Source: Leptodactylus fallax
Lineage: Eukaryota; Chordata; Amphibia; Anura; Leptodactylidae
Direction: 5' to 3'
Assembly (NCBI GenBank): GCA_947044405.1
Contig: CAMRHE010000205.1
Span: 3,550,122 to 3,614,121, forward strand
Length of the DNA stretch: 64,000 nt
This document shows positions 10,015 to 20,087 of this stretch, piece after piece (the first letter of the stretch is position 1; every line of letters starts with the position of its first letter). The position numbers were made by a program, and so were the translations under genes. The notes below the pieces were generated by a model. The model saw only the letters and a list, made by a program, of their open reading frames with translations. It had not been told where the DNA came from and ran no database searches.

Positions 10015-10500
10015 TATAACAGAGAACTATTATATATAAGGATGGGTTACTATATATAATTGGGAAACTTAAGTATGAGGGGGCTATTATAAGGGGGAAC
10101 TATTATTTATAAGATGGGCTATTATTTATAAGTGGGGAACTATTATATATAAGGCATCCATTACAAGGGGGGAGCTATTATTTATAAGGGGGTAACTATT
10201 TATAAGGGGGGTATAATTGTTAAGTGGGCTTATTTATAAAGGGGGCTATTAGTGATAATGGGGACTATTATTTATAAGGGGAACTATTATTTATGAGGGG
10301 GCTATTATTTATGAGGGGGCTATTATTAATAAGGGAGCAGTATTATTTTTACGGGGTGACTTACTGATAAGGGGGAATATTACTGATACAGGGCACTATT
10401 TATCATTTATAAGGGAGCTATTACTGACAAAGGTGTAATATTATTTATAAGCAGGGACTATTATTTACAAGGAGACGCTATAATAACTGATAACTGGGTG
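10015..10500 (+). repeat. Degenerate CTATTATTTATAAGGGGG tandem tract
   Basis: About 480 bp of loosely repeated ~18-21 bp words of the type CTATTATTTATAAGGGGG. The tract recurs at about 33411-33895 and 56767-57250. It is part of the interior of the hAT element and has no coding capacity. Confidence 0.8.
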
Positions 10501-10706
10501 AAAAAATCTATTAGGCAGTACAAAGGTGTTCATTTGAATTGTGTGTGGTAAAATGGGGCTTATTACTTTTTTGTTGGCAGAAAAGAGGCGTTATTATAGA
10601 GGTTGCCACTGCAAGACGATGGTGTTGTTTGCATATCAGCATTTGGGGCCCCTCTTTTAATTTTGCCCAGGGCCCCACTTTGTCTAAAACCGGCCCTGAC
10701 TGCAAT

Positions 10707-10967
10707 TCTTAAGTATTTCCTGTGAGCAGGAAGAATAGGGACGTGGAGGTGCAGGTCCTTTAGGTTCAGAATGGATAATGGAGAATGGATATCACAGACG
10801 TTTCCAGACAGAAATTTTTTTGTGATAGCTCTGCTGAGGTATCTTAGGTCTATTATCAACCAGTCTCCTGAAGGTTTTGGAACCAGAAAGAGGTCTGTAT
10901 AAATCTGTCCTGGGGAGGCATAGAAAAAACTATGCCAGAACCAAACCGGATTAACTCCAAGACCCAT
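10707..10967 (-). pseudogene. DIRS reverse transcriptase, N-terminal part (unit A)
   Basis: The minus-strand translation shows LFLVPKPSGDW, IIDLRYLSRAI and ILNLKDLHLHVPILPAHRKY, the fingers and palm entry of DIRS/Gypsy-type RT. In live elements the third phrase reads like SIDLKDAYFHVPI, so the first catalytic Asp box is still visible (LKD). Reading stops being RT-like at LRIAV, exactly at the 8-bp hAT target site ACTGCAAT. The remaining RT is found across the insertion in the neighbouring unit arrangement. Confidence 0.75.
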
Positions 10968-11091
10968 GAATCTGTTACCCCCACAGGAACTTCGTGTCTT
11001 GGAGGAGGGAGAAGGTAATAGTCAGAAATTTAGCTTTCTGATTTTCCTGACATCATGGAAAAAAAGACAGTTGGAGTTCCCACTCAGGAAC

Positions 11092-11577
11092 CTAGAACGT
11101 CCACACGTGACCTCTTGCAGGTGGCGGTCTTTGAGGAGACTGTCCTCTACGACGCTGTCTGCCCTGTCCACGGAAGGACTTTCCTTCCTTTACCACTAGT
11201 CCTTGTATCGTGTTCTGCCCGCAAATATTGAAGTTTGAGGCATAATCCACCCTCCAAGGTTTTAACCATAGGGGCGACGGGCAGCCGAAGTCCAAGATTT
11301 GGCAGGTAACTTCACCTGGGGAAGAGGTTCCATTGAGGTAATCCGCCTCAAGGGCAATAGCCTTCAAAGAGGACAACAATTCGTCCCTGGAGACCCCCAA
11401 ATCAATATCTCTTTTTAATGAAGAGAGCCCGGAGCACAACTTCTTAGCTACCTCACTAGTAGCGATACCAATCAAACACTGTGCAGAGAAAGCTGTGGTC
11501 CATGGGGTCCTGAAGGCTAGACCCATCCTCAGAGGGTACAAGTGTTCGCCTGGACAATTTTGCGATTGCCATGACAA
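11092..11577 (-). pseudogene. DIRS gag-like protein fragment (unit A)
   Basis: A 161-codon minus-strand frame. Motifs include DELLSSLKAIALEADYLNG, the phrase SPLWLKPWRVDYASNFNIC, matching the conserved WLKxWxxDxAS region of DIRS gag, and a basic Arg/Gln/Pro-rich tail (GQGRQRRRGQSPQRPPPARG) likely to bind nucleic acid. It ends at a TAG that contains position 11093; unit C has TGG there and reads 13 residues further. The start methionine is uncertain because upstream gag is decayed. Confidence 0.65.
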
Positions 11578-12084
11578 GCTTAGGTGGTGGGCTCAAGTCC
11601 CAACTGGTCCTCAGCTATTGGGAAGAGTGTCTTGAACCTCTTGGATAATACGCAGGTCTTCTCTGGGTGTTTTCACTCGGAGGACATAGCTCTTTTAAGC
11701 ATGTCATACACTTTGAAGGCCCTAGGACCCCTAGAGGTGGAACTAGAGGCTTCCCCATGGTCAACATCATGGTCCCTTGACCTGATGGACTTCAGTAATT
11801 TCTGAATTTTCTCCAGAAGAAACAGCAGTTTTGCTATATCCGTATCTGAATCCTCACATGAAGAATTAGCTTCCTATATGATCCTGAATACCTTTTTTTT
11901 TTTTTTTTTTTTCTTACTGGATGGACTTCAGCAGCCTATTTATCTTCTCTAGAGGAAAGAGGTCTGCTGGATTTCTCCAAGGTATCTTCATCTGATGAGA
12001 GCATCTCATTTGGAAGTTCTCTCAGATACTAGTGAAAGAGTATGTTTCATTTCGTGCCCACAGTGTGTTACAATCCGCACAAAC

Positions 12085-12418
12085 TAGGCCCCCTTCAAAC
12101 TCCTTGCAGGAATTGAAATCAGGACTCTAGCGTTGCAAGGCTGCAGTGCTATCCACTGAGCCACTGTACTGACCTCATCAGATCGTATGACAGAAGTGCC
12201 ATCATATTCCACAGCGCTCCACAGACACTGACAGTCATTATCCCATATAGGGCTCACAATCCATAGTCCCCACCAGCACGCCTTTGGAGTGTGGGAAGAA
12301 ACTGGAGCACACCCACGCAGGATTAGACACACAAACCCACGCAGAGCCCCCCCGGCGGCAAACCCAGGACTCCAGCGCTGTGAGGCTGTAGTGTCAACCA
12401 CTGAGCCACTGGGCTGCC
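12085..12418 (-). mobile_element. tRNA-headed SINE, two heads (unit A, long form)
   Basis: On the minus strand two tRNA-like heads begin near 12418 (GGCAGCCCAGTGGCTCAGTG) and near 12174 (AGTACAGTGGCTCAGTGG). Each continues to a box-B-like GTCCTGGGTTT or GTCCTGATTTCAAT. The body includes CCCACACTCCAAAG and GTGAGCCCTATATGGGAT. This copy has 34 extra bases (about 12325-12358) inside the first head, not found in units B and C. It is a pol III-type retroposon, not a functional tRNA gene. Confidence 0.75.
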
Positions 12419-13236
12419 TAAGCAGCCCTTGTGGCATGTAATGAAATTGTAACCAACAGGCAAGGGAATTTCACAGGAACGACAGTTTAGATGTTTGTGC
12501 CTAGACAAAGACTTACCTGGAGGACTCATCACCACCAGACGCAGAGGATGACATCTTACTGCAAGTGTAAGAGTAAATAGCAAGAAAACCAGAAAAAAAA
12601 TGCACACTCTCTGCCAAACAACAAATAGGCAGAGGAAAAGAAGCAGCAGCAGACTTATATAGAAGAAATGGAGAGCAAAGATTCACCCAATACCTGTGAC
12701 AGGTTACACAGAAAATAGATTTTACACAGATTTTATTTAAAAAAAAATGGCAGAAGATAAGGTAAAAAACATTTCCTAGCAGCTCACCTGAAGGAGGTTA
12801 AAGATGCCATCACGTACGCATGCCAGCGTACTCTGGACTCCGGCACCCCCACACATGGGAGCTGGAGAGAAGTAGCAGGAAACGCCGTGCGTCGCAATAA
12901 AACAAGATATGCAAGACTTACATAGCCACAAAGGGTTCAGCGTGGACACTCAAAGGCAGCAGACCTGTCTGGCTGGTCCATTATAAGCAACAGCTGAAAA
13001 AAAGGCCTTTCACTGCAGCTAAGCAGACTAAGCAGCAGAGGCAGGAAAGACAAGACAAGGAGTTTTAACCTTTGAATTTTGTTCCAACAGGAACCAGAAC
13101 CCTCACAGGAGGATAGACAAAACAAACTCAAACAGGAGAGAGGAGGGCAAATTCATTCAGAAATCTGAATAACATCACTATAGGGAAGGTATAACCTTCC
13201 CTCCAACTGTCCTACCAACACAGGACAGAAAAAAAA

Positions 13237-13380
13237 CACGCTGGGGGGTTGGTACTTCCTTATATTGAGGAGGGGGTGGGGTTACAGTTAACTATTTGTT
13301 GTTCATTAAAAATTCCATTCTGTCCTACCAGCACACAGGGGCAGAAATACCCCAATATTGTGTTGCTGTGGGACGACAGG
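13237..13380 (-). repeat. DIRS terminal repeat (unit A, 5' end)
   Basis: The segment from CACGCTGGGGGGTTGGTACT to GGACGACAGG is repeated in inverted orientation at 26467-26620. It marks the outer end of the minus-strand DIRS element. Confidence 0.8.
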
Positions 13381-13400
13381 GAAATACTTTTTTTTCCCCA

Positions 13401-13757
13401 CTGTATACTGCTAGAAAGCCAACAGTGCGCTGAATTCAGAGAACTGTCTGCTTTCCCAGTATGAGCCTCGGTGGTGGAGATATTGGTGCAGTTAGTTTTG
13501 GCACTGATATCCCCCCACTGTCACAAAGGCGAGCCTTACAGCCTAGTGTCTATGGAAGAATATTGTCGGGGAGGGGCGTTCCCTACCGCCCAGTGATGAC
13601 GCTAGGCTGTAAGGCCTGCTCTTTGTGACAGTAGAGAGACATCGGTGCTAAAATTAATGGCACCAATATCTCCACCACCGGGATCCATACTGGGAAAGCT
13701 GACAGTGCGCTGAATTCAGCGCATTGATGGCTTTCTAGTGGTATATAATACTGCACA
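13401..13757. mobile_element. Palindromic MITE, ~170-bp arms (unit A)
   Basis: The left arm runs CTGCTAGAAAGCC, GTGCGCTGAATTCAG, GGTGGTGGAGATATTGGTGC, ACTGTCACAAAG, CCTTACAGCCTAG. The right arm gives the same landmarks in reverse complement, ending GGCTTTCTAGTGG. It is a foldback element with no coding sequence, located next to the DIRS terminal repeat. Confidence 0.85.
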
Positions 13758-14824
13758 TCGATGAGAACATCCTAACATAGTATTCTCCCACAACAAAATG
13801 TACACCTCCAGTTGCCCCCACAGTATAATGCCCCCCCCAGTTGCCCCAACGGTATAATAGATAAAATAAACAAAAAACCTAATACTCACCTTTCCCTGTT
13901 TCCCTGCTGTTCTCTCCTGTCTCTGTACTATTCCCGGAGCAGAGACAGGGGGCAAAAATGGTGAAGTAGGGAACGGTCTGTTAACCATTGTTAAAGCAGC
14001 AATTTCATCTAAGAATGATATGCTATACTACTTGGATTAACCATAATACTATATTCCTGGTTACTGAGTGTCAAAACAATACGACCCGCAAAGAATCCTA
14101 AAAACAAGGGCCATGTAACTGCAGTATATCTCCTGCACAGCCGCACTTCTGACTACAGAAACTGCAGATACCAGGGATGTACAGTGATCAATATGCATTA
14201 CATGGACTACATGAATTACATTCATGCGGTCATAGAACCAGCTACAGAAGTTTCTAATACTTTGAAACTTATGGCCTATATTAGGATACATGCACACAAA
14301 GGTCTGCATGTACAGATCCATGAGAAGACGGCACATGGATGTACATGGTCCCATACATTTCAGTTAATGAGCCTAGACCGTAAAATGGCCAGGAACAGGA
14401 CCAGTCCTGAGTCTGCCTCCAAGCTCCAAGTTTTTTTTTTAACAGACGTCATATTGGAGCATTAAGTTTCATGTCAGTGAATGGGGCTATTTACATGTCT
14501 ATTATTTTGATGGTCCATTGTCACGGACTGTCAAAATATAGGTCATGTCCTATTTTTTTTCACGGATCCCTCCAGCCATCAAATGCATGGGGGGGATCCG
14601 TGAAAATGGGTGCCCCTCAGGTGCAAGACAGCCATGAAACATGGAGGTTTTTCATGGCTATTTTGCATCTGGGTCCTCTGAATGTGGCCTACAAACACTC
14701 ATACACCAAGCAGCAATACACCGCTGTGACTACACTGCTGAGACACAGGTATACATGCACTGTACATTGGCCATATAATACAATGGGTTATACAATGGGG
14801 CTGATTTATTAAGAGTGGCCAGAC
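13758..14824. other. Noncoding stretch with MITE-like pieces (unit A)
   Basis: No gene is seen. At 13800-13860 are CAGTATAATGCCCCCC-like words. At 13885 AATACTCACC, reversed, reads as splice-donor-like GGTGAGTATT. A foldback around 14563-14602 pairs TTCACGGATCCCTCC with GGGGGATCCGTGAA. Weak matching edges near 14271 (GGCCTATATTAGGATACATG) and 14685 suggest an old MITE. Confidence 0.45.
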
Positions 14825-15221
14825 TTAACCGGTTAAGGACCGGGCCTAAAAGTGCCTTATGGACCAGGACTCATTTTTCAAAACTGACATGTGTCACTTT
14901 ATATGGCAATAACTTTGAGATGCTATAACTTACACAAGTGATTTTGAGATTGTTTTTCATGACACATTGTACTTCATGTTAGTGTTAAACATTGATCAAT
15001 ATTTTTGTATTTATTTATAAAAAATTAGGAAATTTGAGGGAAATTTGGAAAAAATTTGCAATTTTCAAAATGTGAAATGCTCTGCTTTTCAGACAGATAG
15101 TCATATGACCAAAATACATGAATAAATATTATCTACCATATCTCTGCTTTATATCGGCATCATCTTTTAATCTTCCTTTAATTTATTTTGGATGTTAGAA
15201 GGTTTACAAGTGTACAGTGCA

Positions 15222-16850
15222 CAGTGCCTTGCAAAAGTATTTGGCCCCCTTGAACTTTTCAACCTTTTGCCACATTACAGGCTTCAAACATAAAGATATA
15301 AAATTTAAATTTTTGGGTGAAGAATCAACAAGTGGGACACAATTGTGAAGTGGAACGAAATTTATTGGTTATTTTAAACTTTTGTAAAAAATAAAAAACT
15401 GAAAAGTTGGGTGTGCAGTATTATTCGGCCCCTTTACTTTCAGTGCAGCAAACTCACTCCAGAAGTTCAGTGAGGATCTCTGAATGATCCAATGTTGTCC
15501 TAAATGACTGATGATGATAAATATAATCCACCTGTGTGTAATCAAGTCTCCGTATAAATGCACCTGCTCTGTGATAGTCTCAGGGTTCTGTTTAAAGCGC
15601 AGAGAGCATCATGAAGACCAAGGAACACACCAGGCAGGTCCGTGATACTGTTGTGGAGAAGTTTAAAGACGGATTTGGATAGAAAAAGATTTCCCAAACT
15701 TTAAACATCCCAAGGAGCACTGCGCAAGCGATCATATTGAAATGGAAGGAGCATCAGACCACTGCAAATCTACCAAGACCCGGCCGTCCCTCTAAACTTT
15801 CATCTCAAACAAGGAGAAGACTGATCAGAGATGCAGCCAAGAGGCCCATGATCACTCTGGATGAACTGCAGAGATCTACAGCTGAGGTGGGAGAGTCTGT
15901 CCATAGGACAACAATCAGTCGTACACTGCACAAATCTGGCCTTTATGGAAGAGTGGCAAGAAGAAAGCCATTTCTCAAAGATATCCATAAAAAGTCTCAT
16001 TCAAAGTTTGCCACAAGCCACCTGGGAGACACACCAAACATGTGGAAGAAGGTGCTCTGGTCAGATGAAACCAAAATCGAACTTTTTGGCCACAATGCAA
16101 AACGATATATTTGGCGTAAAAGAAACACAGCTCATCACCCTGAACACACCATCCCCACTGTCAAACATGGTGGTGGCAGCATCATGGTTTGGGCCTGCTT
16201 TTCTTCAGCAGGGACATGGAAGATGGTTAAAATTGATGGCAAGATGGATGGAGCCAAATACAGGACCATTCTGGAAAAAAACCTGATGGAGTCTGCAAAA
16301 GACCTGAGACCGGGACGGAGATTGATCTTCCAACAAGACAATGATCCCAAACATAAAGCAAAATCTACAATGGAATGGTTCACAAATAAACGTATCCAGG
16401 TGTTAGAATGGCCAAGTCAAAGTCCAGACCTGAATCCAATCGAGAATCTGTGGAAAGAGCTGAAAACTGCTGTTCACAAACACTCTCCATCCAACCTCAC
16501 TGAGCTCCAGCTGTTTTCTAAGGAAGAATGGGCAAGAATTTCAGTCTCTCGATGTGCAAAACTGATAGAGACATACCCCAAGCGACTTGCAGCTGTAATA
16601 ACAGCAAAAGGTGGCGCTACAGAGTATTAACTTAAGGGGGCCAAATAATATTGCATTCCCCACTTTTCAGTTTTTTATTTTTTACAAAAGTTTAAAATAT
16701 CCAATAAATTTCGTTCCACTTCACGATTGTGTCCCACTTGTTGTTGATTCTTCACCAAAAAATTTAAATTTTATATCCTTATGTTTGAAGCCTGAAATGT
16801 GGCAAAAGGTTGAAAAGTTCAAGGGGGCCGAATACTTTCGCAAGGCACTG
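15222..16850 (+). mobile_element. Tc1-like transposon, full length (unit A)
   Basis: A 1,629-bp element with long inverted repeats (about 150 bp or more). The left end is CAGTGCCTTGCAAAAGTATT and the right end is AAGTGCC-type, reading CGCAAGGCACTG. TA follows the right end. The left neighbour is CA, consistent with a decayed TA target copy. It is inserted in the TTAA-flanked element. Confidence 0.92.
15611..16630 (+). pseudogene. Tc1-like transposase, one nonsense codon (unit A)
   Basis: From ATG at 15611 the frame runs 340 codons to TAA at 16630, the usual Tc1 transposase length (about 340 aa). The only break is an in-frame TAG at 15680-15682 (codon 24, after KDGFG). The N-terminal paired-like helix-turn-helix region is followed by the GRP-type basic motif (PRPGRPSKLS). 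The catalytic triad is visible: Asp in LWSDETKIELFG, Asp in FQQDNDPKH and Glu in NPIENLWKELK, with 34 residues between the last two (DD34E). Translation from the internal Met at 15737 would lack the first DNA-binding helices. It would have cut and pasted its own element, but is inactive unless the stop is read through. The same stop is in units B and C. Confidence 0.92.
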
Positions 16851-19654
16851 TACCAGCGATTTTCCAGATTTACAAGAAAATTTCCCAAACTCATTTTTTA
16901 GAAACCACTTCAGTTCTGAAGGGGATTATAAAGACCTATATATTAGAAACCCCCATAAATCACCCCATTTTCAAAACTGCACTCCTCAAATAATTCAAAA
17001 CAGCATTTGGGAAGTTTGTTAACCCTTTAAGCATTTCACAAGAATTAAAACAATATGGAGGTGAAATTTAGACATTTCATTTTTATCCAATAATACATTC
17101 ATTTATCCCTAAAATTAACACATTCACAAAGGGTTGAAGGAGAAAATACATCTCACAGTTTGTTGTGCAATTTCTCTAGAGCACAGAAATACCCCACATG
17201 TGGGTGTAAAATGATTTTTGGGCACACAGCAGCGCACGGAAAACAAAGAGCGACACTTGGCATTTGAAAAGCATATTTTGCTGGAATAGTTTTCAGGTAC
17301 CATGTCTCATTTGCAGAGCTCCTAGAGTACCAGTACATTGGAAACCACCCAAAAGTGACCCCATTTTGGAAACTACACCCCTGACAGAATTTATCAAAGG
17401 GTATACGGAGTATTTTGACCCCACAGCTGTTTCACGGATTTTATTGACATTGGGATGTGTAAATGAAAAATTACTAAAACATCACTTTATCCCCAAAGTT
17501 TTCATTTTCACACGGCAATACCCCATATGCGATCATAATTTGCTGTATGGGTACATGGCAGGGCTCGGAATGGAAAGAGCGCTATTTGGCTTTTGAATGG
17601 CAGATTTTGCTGGAATAGTTTTCAGGTGCCATGTCACATTTGCAGTGCTCCTAAAGTACCAATACAATGGAAACCCCCAAAAGTGACCCCATTTTGGAAA
17701 CTACACCCCTCACAGAACATATCAAGGGGTATAGTGAGCATTTTGACCCCAAAGACGTTTCACAGATTTTATTAACATTGGGACATGAAAATGAAAAATT
17801 ACTTTCTTTCCAATAAACCATCAATTTATCCCCAAATTTTTCATTTTCACAAGAGGATAAAGGAGAAAAAGCTCCCCAAAGTTTGTTACACAATTTCTCC
17901 GGAATACAGGAATACTCCCCATGTGGTTGTAAACTGCTGTATGTGTATATGGTGGGGCTCAGAATGGAAAGAGCGCTATTTCGCTTTTGGAGAGAAGATT
18001 TTGCTGGAATAGTTTTCAGGTGCCATGTCGCATTTTCAGAGCCCCTAAAGTACCAATACAATGTAAACCCCTCAAAAGTGACCCCATTTTAGAAACTATA
18101 CCCCTCAAGGAATGTATCAAGGGGTATTATCATTTTGATCCCAGGAGTGCTTCCCAAAAATTAATATACAAAGTGAAAATTGACAATTTTAAATAAATAT
18201 GCCATTTTGATGCCCAATACATTGTACCCACTTTGTGGCATCAGAGACATGCACTTCTAAAACTATTAAGTGGGCTATCCCGGGTACAAAAAAATGATAT
18301 ATGTGGGTATAAACTGCTGCTTGGGCACACAGCAGGGCTCAGAAGGGAAGGAGCACTGCACTTTTTAGTTTTTGGAGTACAGATTTAGAGGGACTTTCTG
18401 GACGCCATGTTGTTTTTGCAGAGGTGCCAGTAAATTGGAATTCCCCAAGAAGTGACCCCATTTTGTAGGGGAAATTTTAGGGTTTTTGCCAATATGACAT
18501 GGTGTCCAAAATCCAACAATCTAAATCTATGCTCCAAAAGCCACATAGTGCTCCTTCACATCTGCCCCCTGCTGTGTACCCAAACTGCAGTTTAAGCCCA
18601 CATGTATGACACTGGTGTACCCAGGATAATGTACTTAATGCCATATGTGGGTATAAACTGCTGCTTGGGCATAGCCGGGCACAGAAGGGAAGGAGCGCTA
18701 TTTTGATTTCCGTTTTTTTTTCGACGTATGTTAAATATTGTTTCAGTTTTATTGTACAGGTTGTTACGGATGCGGCGATACCAAATATGTGTTGTTTTTA
18801 TTAATTTTTAGAGGTTTTTTTTATATAATTCATTTTATATAGGAAAAGGGATTTTTGGGAGCTTTATAACTTTATTCATTTTTTTTTTTTTTTTCTTCAC
18901 ACTTTATTTTTTTTTTTTACATATTTACTTGTCCTATAAGGACACCTGAGCCAGCGATGCTCTGATCCTGGCTCAGTATTTTAGACTGCAATACACAGCA
19001 TACACATGTATTGCAGTCTATACAGGAAAGTCAGCCTATGTAGACGCATCGGCTGACTTCTTGACATCCCGGCGGATCAACCAAGTAGTGGGGGGCTTCA
19101 AGCAGCCTGGGGTCACTGGCCAGACCCCGGGCTACAGAAAATAGATATCGGCACCCCCCCGATCTCGCTGGGGGCAGCAACATCGCGGAACCCCTTGGAT
19201 GCCGCGGTCATGTTTGACCGCGGCATCCAAGGGGTTAAAACCTCCGGTCGGAACTCAATTCCGATGGGGGGTTTTGGAGCAGGGTGTTAGATGTCCCGAT
19301 CCCGCTCACAGTGTCTCTGAAGTGCCGGCCGTAAATTTACAATTAGCCGGTCTTCAGAGACCAGGACCGCCGGACGTAAATTTACGGCCGGCGGTCGTCA
19401 ACCAGTTAATATAGGCTCTGAGGTTAGGAAGTGTCGAGCATTTCCATTATAGCTCACATCAGAAAACTACCATGAGTTATAATAAATTTATCAGCTGAGG
19501 CATCCCCACCCCCGGATCACCAAATTCTACCCACATTCACACAAGTGGTTTAGAAAAGAAATTCCCCTTATGTATGTGAGTTATTCGGGGGAGGATTGTA
19601 AACGCAGTCTTCTTTAATGTTATTACAATATTTGTATTATCACATGGGACATGG

Positions 19655-19831
19655 GACAGCCGCCATATTGAATACAGCATGAGAGCTGGACAGAGCTGTG
19701 ACATCACAATGGCAGGTGCCGGAATGTGGAGACCATCACAATGCCAGGTATCTACATACACAGGTGCACAGGTCAGATACTTTGCACTCACACACTGCAG
19801 GCGAGAGGAGACGCACGTGAGAGCTCACAAG
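19655..19831 (+). promoter_or_regulatory. Putative promoter / 5' UTR of kinase gene (unit A)
   Basis: Just upstream of the kinase start, GCCGCCATATTG (about 19659-19670) matches the YY1 site often found at vertebrate transcription starts. TGTGACATCACAATGG follows, resembling a CRE-like word. The frame is open through this region from an upstream ATG at 19679, so a longer N-terminus is possible. No TATA box is evident at a fitting distance. This is inference from motif and position only. Confidence 0.3.
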
Positions 19832-20087
19832 ATGCCAAAGGCAAAGCAGAAGACAAAATATTTGGAGATTGAAGTAGGAGAAGAGAAAGACAAAAAGAGT
19901 GATGGAGAAGAGAGACAGGAGAAGGCGGGTAACGCTAAGAAGAGCAGAGCAATCCGCTTCTTAGAGCGCTTACAAAGAGCCTGGACAAGGCTTACCGGAT
20001 GTAAGCGGAGGAGGAACAAATCCAACATGGAGGAGAATCCCTCCAGTGACGTCCCAGGCCCCAACATTGGTCTGGAGGACGATAAAG
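19832..20087 (+). CDS. Kinase gene exon 1 (unit A)
   Basis: This exon encodes residues 1-85 plus one base. It is Lys/Glu-rich (VGEEKDKKSDGEERQEKAG) with a basic stretch (KRRRNKSN) that could act in nuclear targeting. It ends SSDVPGP...EDDKG before GTAAGAAA. The last ~60 bp and the first ~110 bp of the following intron resemble the end of exon 2 and the start of intron 2. Confidence 0.7.

Larger units (their letters stand above)
9321..10698 (+). mobile_element. hAT-like element, 5'-truncated by array edge
   Basis: Only the right part of the element that is complete at 31085-34094 is present. It ends CCGGCCCTG at 10698, followed by the target-site copy ACTGCAAT (10699-10706). Its left part is replaced by the unrelated left flank at 9321. 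Confidence 0.8.
10699..13380 (-). mobile_element. DIRS-type retrotransposon, 5' half only (unit A)
   Basis: On the minus strand the order is a terminal repeat (13380-13237), gag-like region (11577-11092), then N-terminal RT (10967-10707), where the hAT insertion begins. The remaining RT, RNase H and recombinase are absent upstream because the array starts at 9321. The terminal repeat matches 26467-26620 in inverted orientation, as expected of DIRS elements. Confidence 0.8.
14825..19409. mobile_element. TTAA-flanked DNA transposon, nonautonomous (unit A)
   Basis: The left end reads TTAACCGGTTAAGGACCGGG. The right end, reverse complemented, reads TTAACTGGTTGACGACCGCC, so short imperfect inverted termini are bounded by TTAA, the target of piggyBac and Kolobok transposons. 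After removing the nested Tc1 element (15222-16850) about 2.95 kb remains. No transposase is seen. The interior has about three copies of a 0.33-0.40 kb module starting TTTTGCTGGAATAGTTTTCA (about 17277, 17604, 17999). A foldback lies at about 19189-19236 (CCTTGGATGCCGCGGTCA and its complement). Superfamily choice is open. Confidence 0.65.

Noticed and set aside
12085..12418. tRNA gene
   Set aside because: The tRNA-like head has degraded A and B boxes and no complete cloverleaf or 3' acceptor pairing. It belongs to a SINE.
19679..19831. In-frame upstream ATG as kinase start
   Set aside because: Possible, but the extra 51 residues have no recognisable features and overlap YY1/CRE-like promoter words. 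Kept only as an alternative.
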